Virus record (IMG/VR): IMGVR_UViG_3300039159_000237
Span: 1 to 33,071 of that record
Strand: one strand, 5' to 3'
DNA length: 33,071 bases
Origin: a virus
Positions 21,011-32,496 of the stretch are shown here, one piece after another. The notes beneath the pieces are model-generated. The model was not told where the DNA came from. It did no database searches and saw only the letters and a list, made by a program, of their open reading frames with translations. A program made the position numbers and the translations under genes. Each line of letters begins with the position of its first letter. The first letter of the stretch is position 1.

Positions 21011-21718
21011 ATGTCCGAAGAGAATAAGGAAATAGTCATTGGTATTAATAATTGGGTAACTAGATATAGAAGAGAATTATTATCATCAGAAATGCTAGGT
21101 ATGGAGCCATGGAGCTCCTTATTAGTAGAGATACAAGAGTTAGCCCTAATGCTAGATAAAGCTGGGTCTGAGGCTCCTCTAAAGATAGAGAAGCTTAATC
21201 CTGTTGATGCTAGTGGTATGGGTAAAGCTATCATTAAAATGAATAGAGAGGGCTTATCTTATAAAGAGATATCTGATAGTCTAGCTTTATCTACTGGTAT
21301 GGAACTAGAACCTAGGGATATAAAGATATGGTTAGAAACTTATAATCATTCTTCTGTATCTAGTAAGGCTAGTCTAGTTAGAGGTTCTGTATTTGAAACT
21401 AAGGGAAGGTTAGAAGAAGTACATCTACTTATTCATAAACATATAGAAGATATTGAGATGATGGATGAGGAACAATTTACTAGAGCTAAGACTACAAAGG
21501 CTCAAGTAATGTTAGATGTATATAAAGAGATGAGACAACTATATAAAGATGCTAACCAATTAGTAAATGCAGTTCAACAACTGAATACTATTAAGGAGTT
21601 TCAAGAGGTGGTCTTAAATATAATAAGTGATATCAGTCCTCAGGCTTATCATCAAATATTAAAAGAACTCAAACAAAGGAAAGCCTTGATGAGTTCATTA
21701 ATGCCTGATGATATTTAA
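21011..21718 (+). CDS. Hypothetical protein with helix-turn-helix
   Basis: This 235-residue protein is almost entirely helical. Residues about 70-111 (GMGKAIIKMNREGLSYKEIS, DSLALSTGMELEPRDIKIWL) have the pattern of a sigma/MerR-like helix-turn-helix with a G-x-S/T-xxEI turn. The C-terminal half is a long helix set with Gln/Leu heptads (KEMRQLYKDANQLVNAVQQL). HTH plus an oligomerising helical part would suit a transcription regulator or a terminase small subunit, but nothing decides between them. It ends by sharing the bases TTAA with the stop of the giant minus-strand gene (four-base overlap, convergent). Confidence 0.65.
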   Translation: MSEENKEIVIGINNWVTRYRRELLSSEMLGMEPWSSLLVEIQELALMLDKAGSEAPLKIEKLNPVDASGMGKAIIKMNREGLSYKEISDSLALSTGMELEPRDIKIWLETYNHSSVSSKASLVRGSVFETKGRLEEVHLLIHKHIEDIEMMDEEQFTRAKTTKAQVMLDVYKEMRQLYKDANQLVNAVQQLNTIKEFQEVVLNIISDISPQAYHQILKELKQRKALMSSLMPDDI

Positions 21719-24700
21719 TCAGGAGTAGCTGTACTTGGATTTAATATAGAGTAATTAGCTATCTCTGATGCTGTACTGGTATGAGAGGTAGTTATTACTT
21801 TATTACCAGCTATAGAAGATACATTAGTCTGTATATTAATTCCTCTTCTTATTAAACCTAAATCTCTAGTTTGATTAATATTAGCAGAAGTAGGTATTTT
21901 ATTAACAGGAATTTTAATAGATATGCCTTTAGTATTAGCCTCTACATCTCTTTGTTTTAGATGGGCCATTTCTTCTATACGACTAGCTAAATGAGTAGCT
22001 TGTAATAACTCATTCTGATTATTAGAGTTTCTTCTAGCAGATGCTGAGGGAGTATTCTTAATTGCTTTAGCTTCTTCTACTGCCTTTAATGTTTTTACTG
22101 CGGCCTGAGCTCTTTGATTCCTATAGTTATTATCTAATCTTTTTATCTGATTATAATCAGCACTTTGAGTAATCATTCCTTGCCATAGGTATCTACCTAT
22201 AATAGTCTGATTATAATACTGAGACCTGATCCTTATCTCTCTATCAATGAGAGGGTCAGTCATAGTTCCTGGTCTGATTAGGTAACTTAGGTCACCGCCT
22301 TTAGCTAGGAGTACTGAGTTGGAATTAGATATACCATGCATAGAATCAGAGGTAAAGAATTGACTAGTAGCTGAACCAGTATAGTCTTCTGCTGCTGATA
22401 ATCTATTAGCATATTCATTCTTTATAGCTTCTCCTGCAGTACCTACAAAGAAGGGGCCTTGAGATAACTTAGCATCTAGTTGTAACCATTCCCCCGGTTT
22501 ATTAACCATCATGCCTAAGACTCCACCAATGATTGGTACTTGGCCCATCTGGTTAATAATAGCAGTGGTAAAGTTAGAGGCTTGGTTAGGTGCTACAGCT
22601 CCTATTAATGCTCCTGCACCACCCATAATGGCTGCACCACTAGCTACTAAAACTATGGCAGGTACAGCTATTAAAGAAGTACTTGCCAAGCCTAAGGCAA
22701 GCACAGCACCTCCTATTCCTAAACCTAAACCTCCTAATATAGAAGAGGCGGCTCTTCCTCCACCCACTGAATCTCCAATACCTTTTAGGGTTTTACCTAT
22801 AAATTCAGATGTGCCTCTCCAAGCATTACCTACACTCTTAGCTAAGCCCTCTTTAGTTTCTTTGGACATAAAGGCATAACCAAGACCTACCACTATTGCA
22901 CTTACCGCTAGAATAGCAGCACCAAAGACCCAAGCAGGAGCACTTATAATAGCCCCTCCAACTGCAGCAGCTCCTAATCCAAAGGAACCTACAGTGGCTA
23001 ATCCTCCTAAGCCTCCAGTGGCAGCTAGAGCAGCACCACCTATTCCTGCTGATATACCTCCAGCATTTAATAATGCTAAGCTAACCCCGGTACCTATACC
23101 TATATTAGTAGTTACCATACCAGCTTCATTAGCAGCGTTTAGTCTTTGTGCTTCTGTATAGGTAGAAGAATTATAAGAGGCACCTAATCTAGAATAAGCT
23201 CCATATATATTAAGGGTATCTACCATATCATTGATAGTACCAAAGAGTTCTAAGGCTCTCCCGACTCCTTTCATAGCTAAACCAGTATTCTTATTAAACC
23301 TAGCATTAACTCTATTGGTAGCCCCAGTACTTAATGCAGGAGGAATATCTAAAGCAGAGTTCCTTCTAAGTACTGACTTCTTAGGTTTCTCTATTACCCT
23401 ATTAGTTGTATTATTAGCATGAAAGGTTTCTGTTTCTACTGTCTCAGGAAACCTAGGGCTTCTTGAATTGAGAGGGTTTTCATTGCTAGGAGAATACTCT
23501 ACAGGTCTTAATAAACTTCTATCTCCCATCTTGTTATCAATGTAATAACCATCCTTAGTAATAGTCCCCATACTAGTAGAGTTACCTCCGTTAGTAGATA
23601 CAGACAATTCATTAGGAGTATCTCCAGCATAGGCCTCTAACCTATCCACACCTAATGCAGTAAGCTTGCTCTTATTACCTCTTAACTTATTCTCAAACTC
23701 TTTTATATATAAATCTATATCTGCCTTAAGTTTAGCAGGGGCCTTATCTTTAATAGCTCTTAGTGTTTCTATAGTATCTTCTATTTCTTCTATAGCATCT
23801 ATTAACCTAAGTGCATTCTTTTTAACTCTATTAGTACCTTCTAATCTTAATACAGGGTCAGGGTCAATAGACATAGATTGATATGCTACCTTACTAGGTA
23901 ATACGGGCACTGCTAAAAGAGTTCTAGTAGCTCTAGTCACATAATCTAAAGCTAGGTCTGCTAAATCTTCTGTAGCCGTATTCATTACTCTAACAGAAGC
24001 TACAGTTCTATTAACCATAGAAGGGCTCATAACTGTTCTAGGAGGTGCTCCTTTTTTATATTGAGGAGATACAACTGCTATATCTTTCTCACTAGGAGAA
24101 TTAAGTTTCTCATTGCCTAACCTTTTAATTATTGAGGATAGAGAATGAGTAATTCTATTTACTAAATCTAATGTGGGAGTAATGCCTAGTCCACCTAAGT
24201 TATGTCTGAGAACATACATGGGGGATTGAGGGTCTGCTTGTAAGTCAAATAGAATCTTATTAGAAAGATACTGCATGGTCTCTATAGGCCCTAGCTTCAT
24301 ACCTCCTGATAACATATCAGAAGCATCCACATTGCCAGAGAACATCTTGCCCTTAATCTCAGCCTCTAGGGTAGTTTTAATACTCTCTCTAAACCTAGCT
24401 TTAAGTGAAGCCTTATAAGATTCACCTACCATATCTACAGAGCCTCTACTAGATATAGCCCCTCTAAGCATAGAAATAGCTTCATCAGGGTCTGTAGTAT
24501 TAGCCATCTTAACTATGGTATCTGTATCTACATAGTTTCCTCCTAAGAGGGAGACCAGTTTTATCTTGCCATCTACAAGACCATGTTCTTCTACTAAGAA
24601 ACTAAGTGCTGGTATCTGTCTAACATCTATAGTTACATCATTAAGTGCTTTGATATAAGAGTCTATAAACTCATCAAACTGGCTCTCAAACTGAAGGGTA

Positions 24701-27700
24701 AGTTTTTGAACTACCTTATCTTTAGTGGCAGATACATCTGGATTACTAAATAGAACCTCTAACTCTTTATTAAAGGAAGTAGCATTAGCCTCACTAGTAA
24801 GATGGGCCGCTAAACTTATTACCTTGCCATCACCAGGAGAAGTCTTAAATTGAGTTAAGGTCATGTTAATAGATGTTTGTAGTTCTATTAACTTATTTTC
24901 TAGCACTCTTCCATGTAGAAGAGGAGAACCTACTTCTTGATTAATATCAAAGTATGTGGCACCTTTATTAATAAATATCTTAGGTTTATCATGTACATAC
25001 ACAACAGCTCCACCAGGGGCTCTTAATGGGTCAGCATTTATAGTTCCAACAGTCTTAACCTTTTTACCTACAGGCACCTCTTTAATTTCATACCAATCAT
25101 CAGTATAAAAATCATCTACTTGTTTCATTAAAGCACTGGTCTCTTGGTTGCCCGCCCAGTTACCTAATGAGTGTAATACTCCAATACCTAAGACACCCGC
25201 AGCAGCTAATATAAATGGTACCTTAATAGCCATAGGAACCCAAGACATTGAAGAGCCCGCTAATGACATGGCACTATTAATAGATTGGAATAAAGGATTA
25301 GTAGGGCCTTCAGTTTCTGGTGTTCTCATCAGAGATAATGTGGCATACTCAGATTCATCGCTTATGTTTTGAGGTGAAGCTGTTCTAGTATCCTTATTAC
25401 TTCTGCCACTAAATATATTGACAGTATTAATAACTATATTCTTACTAACTAAACCAAAGGCATCATCCATTAAGGTTTTAAGGGCATCTTTATTACCCTC
25501 TAGATACTTCTGAAGCATTCCCTTATTACTGAGGAGATGATTATCCATACCTTCTAGTAACATATTAGACATGATGGAAGAGGTAGGTTGATATGCCATA
25601 TGTCTACTTCTATTCTGTCTATCTCTCATAACAGCAGCAAGTAAGGGGTCAGCCCCTACCTGTTTTATTACTTGTCTATCCATGACAGAGAACTTTCTTC
25701 TCTTCATTAAAGGTTGTTGATGTGCTGTAAGAGATAAAAGATTAACAGCTGTATTCTTTAGAGTAGCTCTGTTTAGAGGTTTACCATTTATCATCTGCTC
25801 ATTAAGCTTTCTAAACTGAGCCCTTAATTCCATAAGGTTATCTAAGTTACCTGCAAGGGCTTCCTTAAACATATAGGAGGCACCCATAGAGTATACAGAA
25901 GTAGATATGTCAGCACCTGGAGTTTGTAACTGTATATACATATTAGTTCTACTTCCATACTCTCCTGTCCTATAAGTGAAACCAACAGGAGTAGCTAAGT
26001 TTAAGAAGGGATTAGGAGCATTCACTACAAACATTGACTGAACATTCTTTAGTAATGCATCTGTTTTTGAGTAAGCACTATTGGTAGGATTAATCATACG
26101 GAGATACTTAACTAAAGTATTACCCCCACCAAAGGCTGAATCATCTCTATGTACTGCATCTAAAGACTTATTATCTTTATAGACACCATCAGTAAAGGTT
26201 AGTAATCTAATAGCATTAGCTATGCTACCACCTACCTGTTCTCCCACATTCATACCTAAAAAGTTACCTCTATCTAATGAGGTATACATATGAGTAAGAG
26301 GGCCTTCTGGGTCTCCATTACCTATGGCAGTAGCAATAGTAGTAAAGACTATGCTTGGAAGCATTATAGCTAGAGTAGTTCTTTTTATCCTATTAGTAGC
26401 TAAGGTATTAAAAGTTCTATTAGATATGAAAGCTCCTCTACCTGCTTTCATATTACTTACTAATTCTTTAGTCTCAGATATAGCCTCTCCTGCTCTTAAT
26501 CTCTCACCTAATTCTTGAGCATTATTAACTGACTTAGCAGTATTAAGAGAGTTATCTGCCATGTAGTTAGCAGCTTTAGCTACAAAACCCACATCAGTAG
26601 CTTCAGGTACTTGTTTAAAGAATGTGTTAGCCCTAACGTTTTCCATACGGGTTACTCTTAATATGGCATCCATATCCTTATCAAGACCAGCTGCCCAGAA
26701 GTTAACCCAAGTATTTTTAATCTTCTTAAGTATAGAGGGTGACTCTCCCTCAACTATGATAGGTCTGGTAGCATTCATCTTTTCCCATTTCTCTATAGTC
26801 TCTGTATAAGACAGACCCATATTACCTATGGAGGCTGCTATACTACCCGCAGCTACGGCATAGAGACCTACTGTACCTATCCTTATAGCAGCATCAGCAT
26901 CCATTCCATTAGATATACCAAACTTACTATCACTCATTAGGTAACCTATCCCAGCAGCTACTAGGAAGGGCATAGCTTTAACCTTAGATTTTAATATCCT
27001 ATTAGCCATAGGATTAGAAGCTATAGAAGATAAGGTATTAGTTATCCTTGGATATGTTTTTCTAAATTGGTCAGTAACATTAGCTAACTTCTGAGAGGCT
27101 TTAGAGATGGAGGGTATTCTACTTATAGAGTTAGATAAGTCTGGTAGATGTCTAGTTATAAGTCTACCTGCAGTATTAATTAATGGCATTCTTATAGAGT
27201 GCATAGCCTGATAAAGGATATTAGAAGCCGCCCCTAATCCGGCTCCTATCCATTGACCTGAACTAGTATTACCTTCTCTATTTTTACTATCAGAGTTTAT
27301 AGCTCCTATAAAGCCACCAACTAAGGAACCTACTGCAGCCCCTGCCACCCCTTTAATTAAGAATTGACTAGCTACTCTGGCTTTATTAATAGAAGGGGCA
27401 GTAATAGTATTACCTACCTCTATAGAGGCGGTTCCTCTAGCCCTGGAATTTAATAACTGGGGAGCTACTTTATAGGCTAGGTAAGCATCACTTCCAAACA
27501 TCCATTGGATTACTTTTATAGGAGTACTAATAAATAACTCATTACCTATATCACTAACTGTCTTTGTTAGTTTAAGTAATGTATCTACTGAACCTCTATG
27601 TCCTATATCCCAATTCTTACCCATCATCTTAGGTAATAAATTGGTACCTTCTGTAAATGCTTTTACTGCATATAAACCTATATATGAAGAAGCTATAGCA

Positions 27701-30700
27701 CCTTGTAAGTTTCCATAATTATCTAGAAGGTTATTCTTATCGTTATAAGCAAAACCAAATACTCCTTGACCTGGTATATATTTGACAGGGAGACCCACTG
27801 AAAAGTTCATACCAAGGAGAGGGGCTGATTGAATACCTATAGAAAATGAGGTTTGTGTCTCCATGTCTCCTATTCTCTCAGTGGATTCTGATAAGAAGAA
27901 CTGAAGGAAAGGTAATGGTGATTGTTTAGCTATTACAGAGGTAGTCTTATTAGAGGCATCTCCTGCTATTAAATTAAGTACTTTAGAATACTCTCCAGCA
28001 TATAAACCAGCCATTAACTCTTCTTTAGAGGCAGAGTATAAACCCTTTGCTTTAATAAGACTTTTAAAGGTTTCTAATTCTGAGGCTAGCTGCATATTAA
28101 TTGGGTCAGCTATAGGGCCAGACTTACCAAGGTTAGTCATCTTCATTCCCATAGCGGAAGTTAAAGAGCCCATTACTCCACCTGCTAGGAACCCTACTAG
28201 TCCTCCTCCAAAACCTTTTATTCTACTACCTAGAAGAGCTCCTCCTATAGCATAAGCAGCAGGGTCTAAAGAGCCACTTGTTTCTCTAGCTGTATTAAGA
28301 GCAGCCGCAGTTAACTTAGAACCAGCCCATATAGCTGCTCCTAATGCTGTATATATAATGGCAGTATTTCTAAAGGTATTACCTGATAGTTTAATTACAT
28401 CAAACTTGAATAAAGATGACATGCCCTCATCAGAAGCTTCCCTTATTAAATCAAGTCCTACATTCATTCCTCTGGCAGTGCCTTCTAATCTAAAAGCACC
28501 AGTACCTTTGAAGTCAATAAGCTCATCAGCCTTAATAACAGTATTAGTAGGAATATGGGTTAAGGATAAATCCCCCATATTATTAGCAAGAGTAGAGGCT
28601 CTAAATCCATAAGTAAATGAGTTGACCTCTTGCATGGATTCAGCTAGCCATTTAGAAGCCCATAGAGTAGCTAGAGATACTCCAGTAGTAGTGGCTATTC
28701 TACCTGTAAGTCCTCCAGGAGCAAATAGGCCAGACTCACCAGTAAACTGTACATTGAATCCTAAGTCTTCTTTAGTCTCATTCATTCCTCCAGCAGTTAA
28801 GGCAGTCCTTACCTGTGTAAATAAGCTAACACCTGAGGTGGATTTAGCTAGATTATCTAAAGTAGAAGTAACTGCTAAAGCTACGGCCACATAAGTAAAT
28901 AACTTATTCTTAGTTATCTTAGAAGCTGGGTCTATCTTACTAATATTATTTATATTGTTTAGTCTTTTATTAAGAGTAGATGTAGAAGTAAGAGACATTA
29001 CCCCTAAAGAAGCTGACCTAAAACTAGTGCTCATTGAAGAGAGTACTTGGGCCCCTGCTTCTCCTTGAAGAGAGGTAGTTCTTACTGGGTCACTAAGGGT
29101 AGATATAGCTTTGAAGAAAGCATCATCCCCATTAAGTAAATTAAAAACTCCTATCTCTCTAGTAAAAGGGTCTAAATGAGAACCTAATCTTCCATTGATA
29201 TAAGCTTCTTTATGGATGAAGGTATCTAAAGCTTCACCATAAAGACCTAATACTTCTCCTTCACCTCTAATATCAGATAATACTTTCTGAAGTTCAGAGG
29301 CATTGATATCATCCGCATAATTAATAAACTTATGATTAGGAGTATTCATAGCCCCTAATCCAAACTCCATAGCATTAAAAGCATTAGTACTAGCTTTAAA
29401 ACTATCTAGTATCTTCTTTCTATCTCTAAGGCCTTGTACTGCCTCTACAGGAGACTTAACTACAAGGTTCCAGAATGTATGTATACGGTCAGTAATATTC
29501 TTACTAGTACGTGCTAAGCCTGTGTCAGTTGTAGTATTAGAGTTAACTTCATATCTAGCTAGTAAGTTGGCCGCACCTCCATTACCAAGGACTATATTTC
29601 TCATCATCTTAGTAGCATCTTCAAAGGAGAAGACATCCCCTACGGCTTTATAAGGTTTAACCCCATTGCCATAACTTTGTAGTTGACCTCCATTGAATGC
29701 AGAAAATACTCTCCATCTAAAAGGATTAAGGGGTACCTGATCTAATACTCCTTGTAATGCTTTGGCTACTTTTATCTGTCTTTCCTCACCAGCATTACCA
29801 ATGACAAACTTAACTGATGAGATGGCTGTTCCAAACTCAAACTTATCTGATTTAATCCTTCTACCTTGAGCATCAAGTAAAGAATCAGTAGAGTTATCAA
29901 TTCCTGCTATGTGATTAAAGAAGGTATCTATAGAGTTACCCCCTTGCCATGCCCTAGCATTTATAATCCTATTGTTTAACTTTGTATGTCTAGCACTCAG
30001 TTTGGATAAAAGATCTGTATCATCATTGGCCTTAAGTACTCTTAATAATCTATTCTTTTCTCCAGCAGATATAGTATTATTCTTAACTCCAGATATTCTC
30101 CTTTGATTATCTTCTAAAGCCCTGTCAGTCCTAGATATAAGAGTCTTGGAGCTAGCATAAGCTTTCTCATAATGACTAGCTGCACTATTCCTAGCATTAA
30201 ACAAGATATTAATCTGATGAGGATTATCTAAATTATTAATAATATCTAGCTGAGAAGTATCTCCAAACTTAGCTATAAGTCTGACAGGGCTACCTATCTC
30301 TTCTATAAGATTGTCTATAGATTGTACAAATGCTTTATCATGTCCATCTTTATAAGGATTAACCATATCTACTAGGAATGGTTTCATTATCCCTGTAAGT
30401 AAATGGTCAGCTCTCTTTCTAAATAAGGAAGTCATGTGATAAGGAGAGAGGGCAAAGTTCTCTGTATCATAATAAGAGCCGCCCCTTTTATTAGCCGCAG
30501 CTATATCAAGTAAGAGATTAGCTTTTAGAGAATTAACATTAGGGGCTCCTCTACCTAAACCTAATACTGAGTGTCTTACTAAAGAAGGAAACATCTCTCC
30601 ATATTTACTAATACCTTTAGCATCAGTAGGTATGGCAGTGTTTAACATGGCATCTACAGATTCTTTAGCACCTTCACTAATAAGAAGGTTAATGGGTTCC

Positions 30701-32490
30701 CCTACCGTAAGATATAGGGCTACCGCAGAAGCTGTCTGAAGAGCAAATGCACTACCAGCACCTAAGAGAGTTTCAAATAGTCCTGGTTGGCTATCCCCTG
30801 CTTTATAGGCTTGATCCTTATTATTTAAGGTATCTATTACTGTATTAATACCAGTGACATCATTACCTGCTGTATAGAAAAGGAAGCCCCTATCTAAAAG
30901 AGTACCAAAGCCAGCAGCTATAGATGGGAGAGCCCCTAACTCATCCTTATAAGCACGTCCCCAACCAAGAGGCATAGCTATATATTCATTGAAGGCGGCA
31001 CCTAATCCTGGTGTTTGTAACTCCCTATCATAATCAAGGAAGGCAGATGGAATAGAAGTGGGTACCATGCCAGTCTTAATAACCATAGCCATCTTATAGG
31101 TGGAGGAGGCTATAGATTGGTCTGTATCCATAGATACTCTATCTCCATTTCCAGACTGCCTCATGGAGTTATTATAAAGGGATCTAGCATAGAAATAAGA
31201 AGCGCCTAGATTAGAAGATATAAGGATTCCTCTATCAGGGTCAGCAAACATGGAGGCCATATTAGAAGATATACCTGTAGCTTCTAACCTAGCTTTATTA
31301 ATATGCTTATCAGTTTTAGTGACCTCTTGTACGTAACCTCCATCTATAAGAGATTGGAAGTCTTTACCTAATTGCTTGATAATACGAGGATCTTTAACTA
31401 CTGCATTTATTTCTATCTGGCTAAGTACTGCATTGCTAGTGAAGTTATGAGAACCTATAGTTGCAAAGTTATCTCCTATTTTTATAGATTTGAGGTGAGT
31501 TAGTAATTGTTGATCTCCTGCAGGAGTATAAACTTTACCCCCTGCGGCTATTATCTTTCCTATAGATTCAGCTGAGTAGGCTTCCCCTTTATTATTACTA
31601 GATGTTCTATTAAGAGGGTCTATATGGTTAGCAGGAGCAGTTATAAGGCTTACACTACTACCTTTTCTAGCAGCATCTACCAAAGCCTCAACTATCTTAG
31701 GATCATTTATGTATGGGGCAGATATTTGGATATCTTTACCACCTCTGGAGTTCTCTTTAATAAGATGAGATATTATGTTCCCACTATCTCCTTGGGCCCC
31801 ACCTACTATAAAGTTCTCAGTGCTTCTAGAAACCCCAGTCTTAGCAATAGTTTGGTGTATCTGATTAAGTTCAACAAATAACTTAGGATCTTTAATTATT
31901 AAACCTACGTTAGCCTGATATCTAGGAGGGGTAAAGCTAAGTAGATTTTGTAGAATTGTTCCTTTACTTGCTTCAGAGATAGTTAGTCTAAGCTTATCTA
32001 TAGGATTGAGATAAGTATCTCTAGCTTTTACATCAGATAAATTCAAGCCGGTATCTAAAGCTATGGCAGATAAGTTACCCGTTCCTAAGAAAGCTACATT
32101 ACTGCCATCTCTCTGCTCAAAGAAGACCTTACCGTGGTACTTAGTAGCTGCTCTAGATATGTTACCTCCAGCACCCCTCAAACTAGATGCCAGTTTATCT
32201 AGCTTGGCACTAGCAGTAGCACTATTGGAATACTGATTATCGTCTATATCTGGAACAATAGTGGGTTGAGTAGTGCTAATTTTATCTTTGTATAAGTCTA
32301 AGGCTCTAGGTGCGGGAGTGTTATAAAAACCTCCATATAGACTTCCTTTATCCGCTGATTGAAGAAAGTTAGTAACTCCACTACCATAATTAGATATAGA
32401 AATATATTCCATACCTTGACTATAAGTATCAGAAGGATATAAAGATCTTCCATCTAAAGTACCCATTAATGGTGAAGTTGAGTTGTCCAT
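21715..32490 (-). CDS. Giant 3591-residue protein with N-terminal phospholipase-D-like domain
   Basis: One uninterrupted ORF of 10.8 kb. The N-terminal 400 residues contain two HKD-like motifs: YHGKVFF...FLGTGNLS (His 119, Lys 121, Asn 139), and HLKSIKIGDNFATIGSHNFT (from about 331). Together these form a PLD-type phosphodiesterase, which can be a nuclease or phospholipase. The Asp of the usual HxKx4D is shifted or absent in both. The rest has no recognised domain. It has many Gly/Ala-rich hydrophobic stretches that could be membrane helices, for instance MAIKVPFILAAAGVLGIGVL (about 2417), IISAPAWVFGAAILAVSAIV (about 3175) and LIAVPAIVLVASGAAIMGGA (about 3275), separated by long helical soluble parts. 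Size, architecture and position near tail genes suggest a virion protein, perhaps ejected into the host. This is inference. No strong RBS precedes the ATG. Confidence 0.85.
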   Translation of the reverse strand: MDNSTSPLMGTLDGRSLYPSDTYSQGMEYISISNYGSGVTNFLQSADKGSLYGGFYNTPAPRALDLYKDKISTTQPTIVPDIDDNQYSNSATASAKLDKLASSLRGAGGNISRAATKYHGKVFFEQRDGSNVAFLGTGNLSAIALDTGLNLSDVKARDTYLNPIDKLRLTISEASKGTILQNLLSFTPPRYQANVGLIIKDPKLFVELNQIHQTIAKTGVSRSTENFIVGGAQGDSGNIISHLIKENSRGGKDIQISAPYINDPKIVEALVDAARKGSSVSLITAPANHIDPLNRTSSNNKGEAYSAESIGKIIAAGGKVYTPAGDQQLLTHLKSIKIGDNFATIGSHNFTSNAVLSQIEINAVVKDPRIIKQLGKDFQSLIDGGYVQEVTKTDKHINKARLEATGISSNMASMFADPDRGILISSNLGASYFYARSLYNNSMRQSGNGDRVSMDTDQSIASSTYKMAMVIKTGMVPTSIPSAFLDYDRELQTPGLGAAFNEYIAMPLGWGRAYKDELGALPSIAAGFGTLLDRGFLFYTAGNDVTGINTVIDTLNNKDQAYKAGDSQPGLFETLLGAGSAFALQTASAVALYLTVGEPINLLISEGAKESVDAMLNTAIPTDAKGISKYGEMFPSLVRHSVLGLGRGAPNVNSLKANLLLDIAAANKRGGSYYDTENFALSPYHMTSLFRKRADHLLTGIMKPFLVDMVNPYKDGHDKAFVQSIDNLIEEIGSPVRLIAKFGDTSQLDIINNLDNPHQINILFNARNSAASHYEKAYASSKTLISRTDRALEDNQRRISGVKNNTISAGEKNRLLRVLKANDDTDLLSKLSARHTKLNNRIINARAWQGGNSIDTFFNHIAGIDNSTDSLLDAQGRRIKSDKFEFGTAISSVKFVIGNAGEERQIKVAKALQGVLDQVPLNPFRWRVFSAFNGGQLQSYGNGVKPYKAVGDVFSFEDATKMMRNIVLGNGGAANLLARYEVNSNTTTDTGLARTSKNITDRIHTFWNLVVKSPVEAVQGLRDRKKILDSFKASTNAFNAMEFGLGAMNTPNHKFINYADDINASELQKVLSDIRGEGEVLGLYGEALDTFIHKEAYINGRLGSHLDPFTREIGVFNLLNGDDAFFKAISTLSDPVRTTSLQGEAGAQVLSSMSTSFRSASLGVMSLTSTSTLNKRLNNINNISKIDPASKITKNKLFTYVAVALAVTSTLDNLAKSTSGVSLFTQVRTALTAGGMNETKEDLGFNVQFTGESGLFAPGGLTGRIATTTGVSLATLWASKWLAESMQEVNSFTYGFRASTLANNMGDLSLTHIPTNTVIKADELIDFKGTGAFRLEGTARGMNVGLDLIREASDEGMSSLFKFDVIKLSGNTFRNTAIIYTALGAAIWAGSKLTAAALNTARETSGSLDPAAYAIGGALLGSRIKGFGGGLVGFLAGGVMGSLTSAMGMKMTNLGKSGPIADPINMQLASELETFKSLIKAKGLYSASKEELMAGLYAGEYSKVLNLIAGDASNKTTSVIAKQSPLPFLQFFLSESTERIGDMETQTSFSIGIQSAPLLGMNFSVGLPVKYIPGQGVFGFAYNDKNNLLDNYGNLQGAIASSYIGLYAVKAFTEGTNLLPKMMGKNWDIGHRGSVDTLLKLTKTVSDIGNELFISTPIKVIQWMFGSDAYLAYKVAPQLLNSRARGTASIEVGNTITAPSINKARVASQFLIKGVAGAAVGSLVGGFIGAINSDSKNREGNTSSGQWIGAGLGAASNILYQAMHSIRMPLINTAGRLITRHLPDLSNSISRIPSISKASQKLANVTDQFRKTYPRITNTLSSIASNPMANRILKSKVKAMPFLVAAGIGYLMSDSKFGISNGMDADAAIRIGTVGLYAVAAGSIAASIGNMGLSYTETIEKWEKMNATRPIIVEGESPSILKKIKNTWVNFWAAGLDKDMDAILRVTRMENVRANTFFKQVPEATDVGFVAKAANYMADNSLNTAKSVNNAQELGERLRAGEAISETKELVSNMKAGRGAFISNRTFNTLATNRIKRTTLAIMLPSIVFTTIATAIGNGDPEGPLTHMYTSLDRGNFLGMNVGEQVGGSIANAIRLLTFTDGVYKDNKSLDAVHRDDSAFGGGNTLVKYLRMINPTNSAYSKTDALLKNVQSMFVVNAPNPFLNLATPVGFTYRTGEYGSRTNMYIQLQTPGADISTSVYSMGASYMFKEALAGNLDNLMELRAQFRKLNEQMINGKPLNRATLKNTAVNLLSLTAHQQPLMKRRKFSVMDRQVIKQVGADPLLAAVMRDRQNRSRHMAYQPTSSIMSNMLLEGMDNHLLSNKGMLQKYLEGNKDALKTLMDDAFGLVSKNIVINTVNIFSGRSNKDTRTASPQNISDESEYATLSLMRTPETEGPTNPLFQSINSAMSLAGSSMSWVPMAIKVPFILAAAGVLGIGVLHSLGNWAGNQETSALMKQVDDFYTDDWYEIKEVPVGKKVKTVGTINADPLRAPGGAVVYVHDKPKIFINKGATYFDINQEVGSPLLHGRVLENKLIELQTSINMTLTQFKTSPGDGKVISLAAHLTSEANATSFNKELEVLFSNPDVSATKDKVVQKLTLQFESQFDEFIDSYIKALNDVTIDVRQIPALSFLVEEHGLVDGKIKLVSLLGGNYVDTDTIVKMANTTDPDEAISMLRGAISSRGSVDMVGESYKASLKARFRESIKTTLEAEIKGKMFSGNVDASDMLSGGMKLGPIETMQYLSNKILFDLQADPQSPMYVLRHNLGGLGITPTLDLVNRITHSLSSIIKRLGNEKLNSPSEKDIAVVSPQYKKGAPPRTVMSPSMVNRTVASVRVMNTATEDLADLALDYVTRATRTLLAVPVLPSKVAYQSMSIDPDPVLRLEGTNRVKKNALRLIDAIEEIEDTIETLRAIKDKAPAKLKADIDLYIKEFENKLRGNKSKLTALGVDRLEAYAGDTPNELSVSTNGGNSTSMGTITKDGYYIDNKMGDRSLLRPVEYSPSNENPLNSRSPRFPETVETETFHANNTTNRVIEKPKKSVLRRNSALDIPPALSTGATNRVNARFNKNTGLAMKGVGRALELFGTINDMVDTLNIYGAYSRLGASYNSSTYTEAQRLNAANEAGMVTTNIGIGTGVSLALLNAGGISAGIGGAALAATGGLGGLATVGSFGLGAAAVGGAIISAPAWVFGAAILAVSAIVVGLGYAFMSKETKEGLAKSVGNAWRGTSEFIGKTLKGIGDSVGGGRAASSILGGLGLGIGGAVLALGLASTSLIAVPAIVLVASGAAIMGGAGALIGAVAPNQASNFTTAIINQMGQVPIIGGVLGMMVNKPGEWLQLDAKLSQGPFFVGTAGEAIKNEYANRLSAAEDYTGSATSQFFTSDSMHGISNSNSVLLAKGGDLSYLIRPGTMTDPLIDREIRIRSQYYNQTIIGRYLWQGMITQSADYNQIKRLDNNYRNQRAQAAVKTLKAVEEAKAIKNTPSASARRNSNNQNELLQATHLASRIEEMAHLKQRDVEANTKGISIKIPVNKIPTSANINQTRDLGLIRRGINIQTNVSSIAGNKVITTSHTSTASEIANYSILNPSTATPD

Positions 32491-32496
32491 ATAATT

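Noticed and set aside
21011-21718. Firm call as terminase small subunit
   Set aside because: The HTH plus helical layout is compatible, but no large terminase gene is adjacent in the window and no specific motif supports it.
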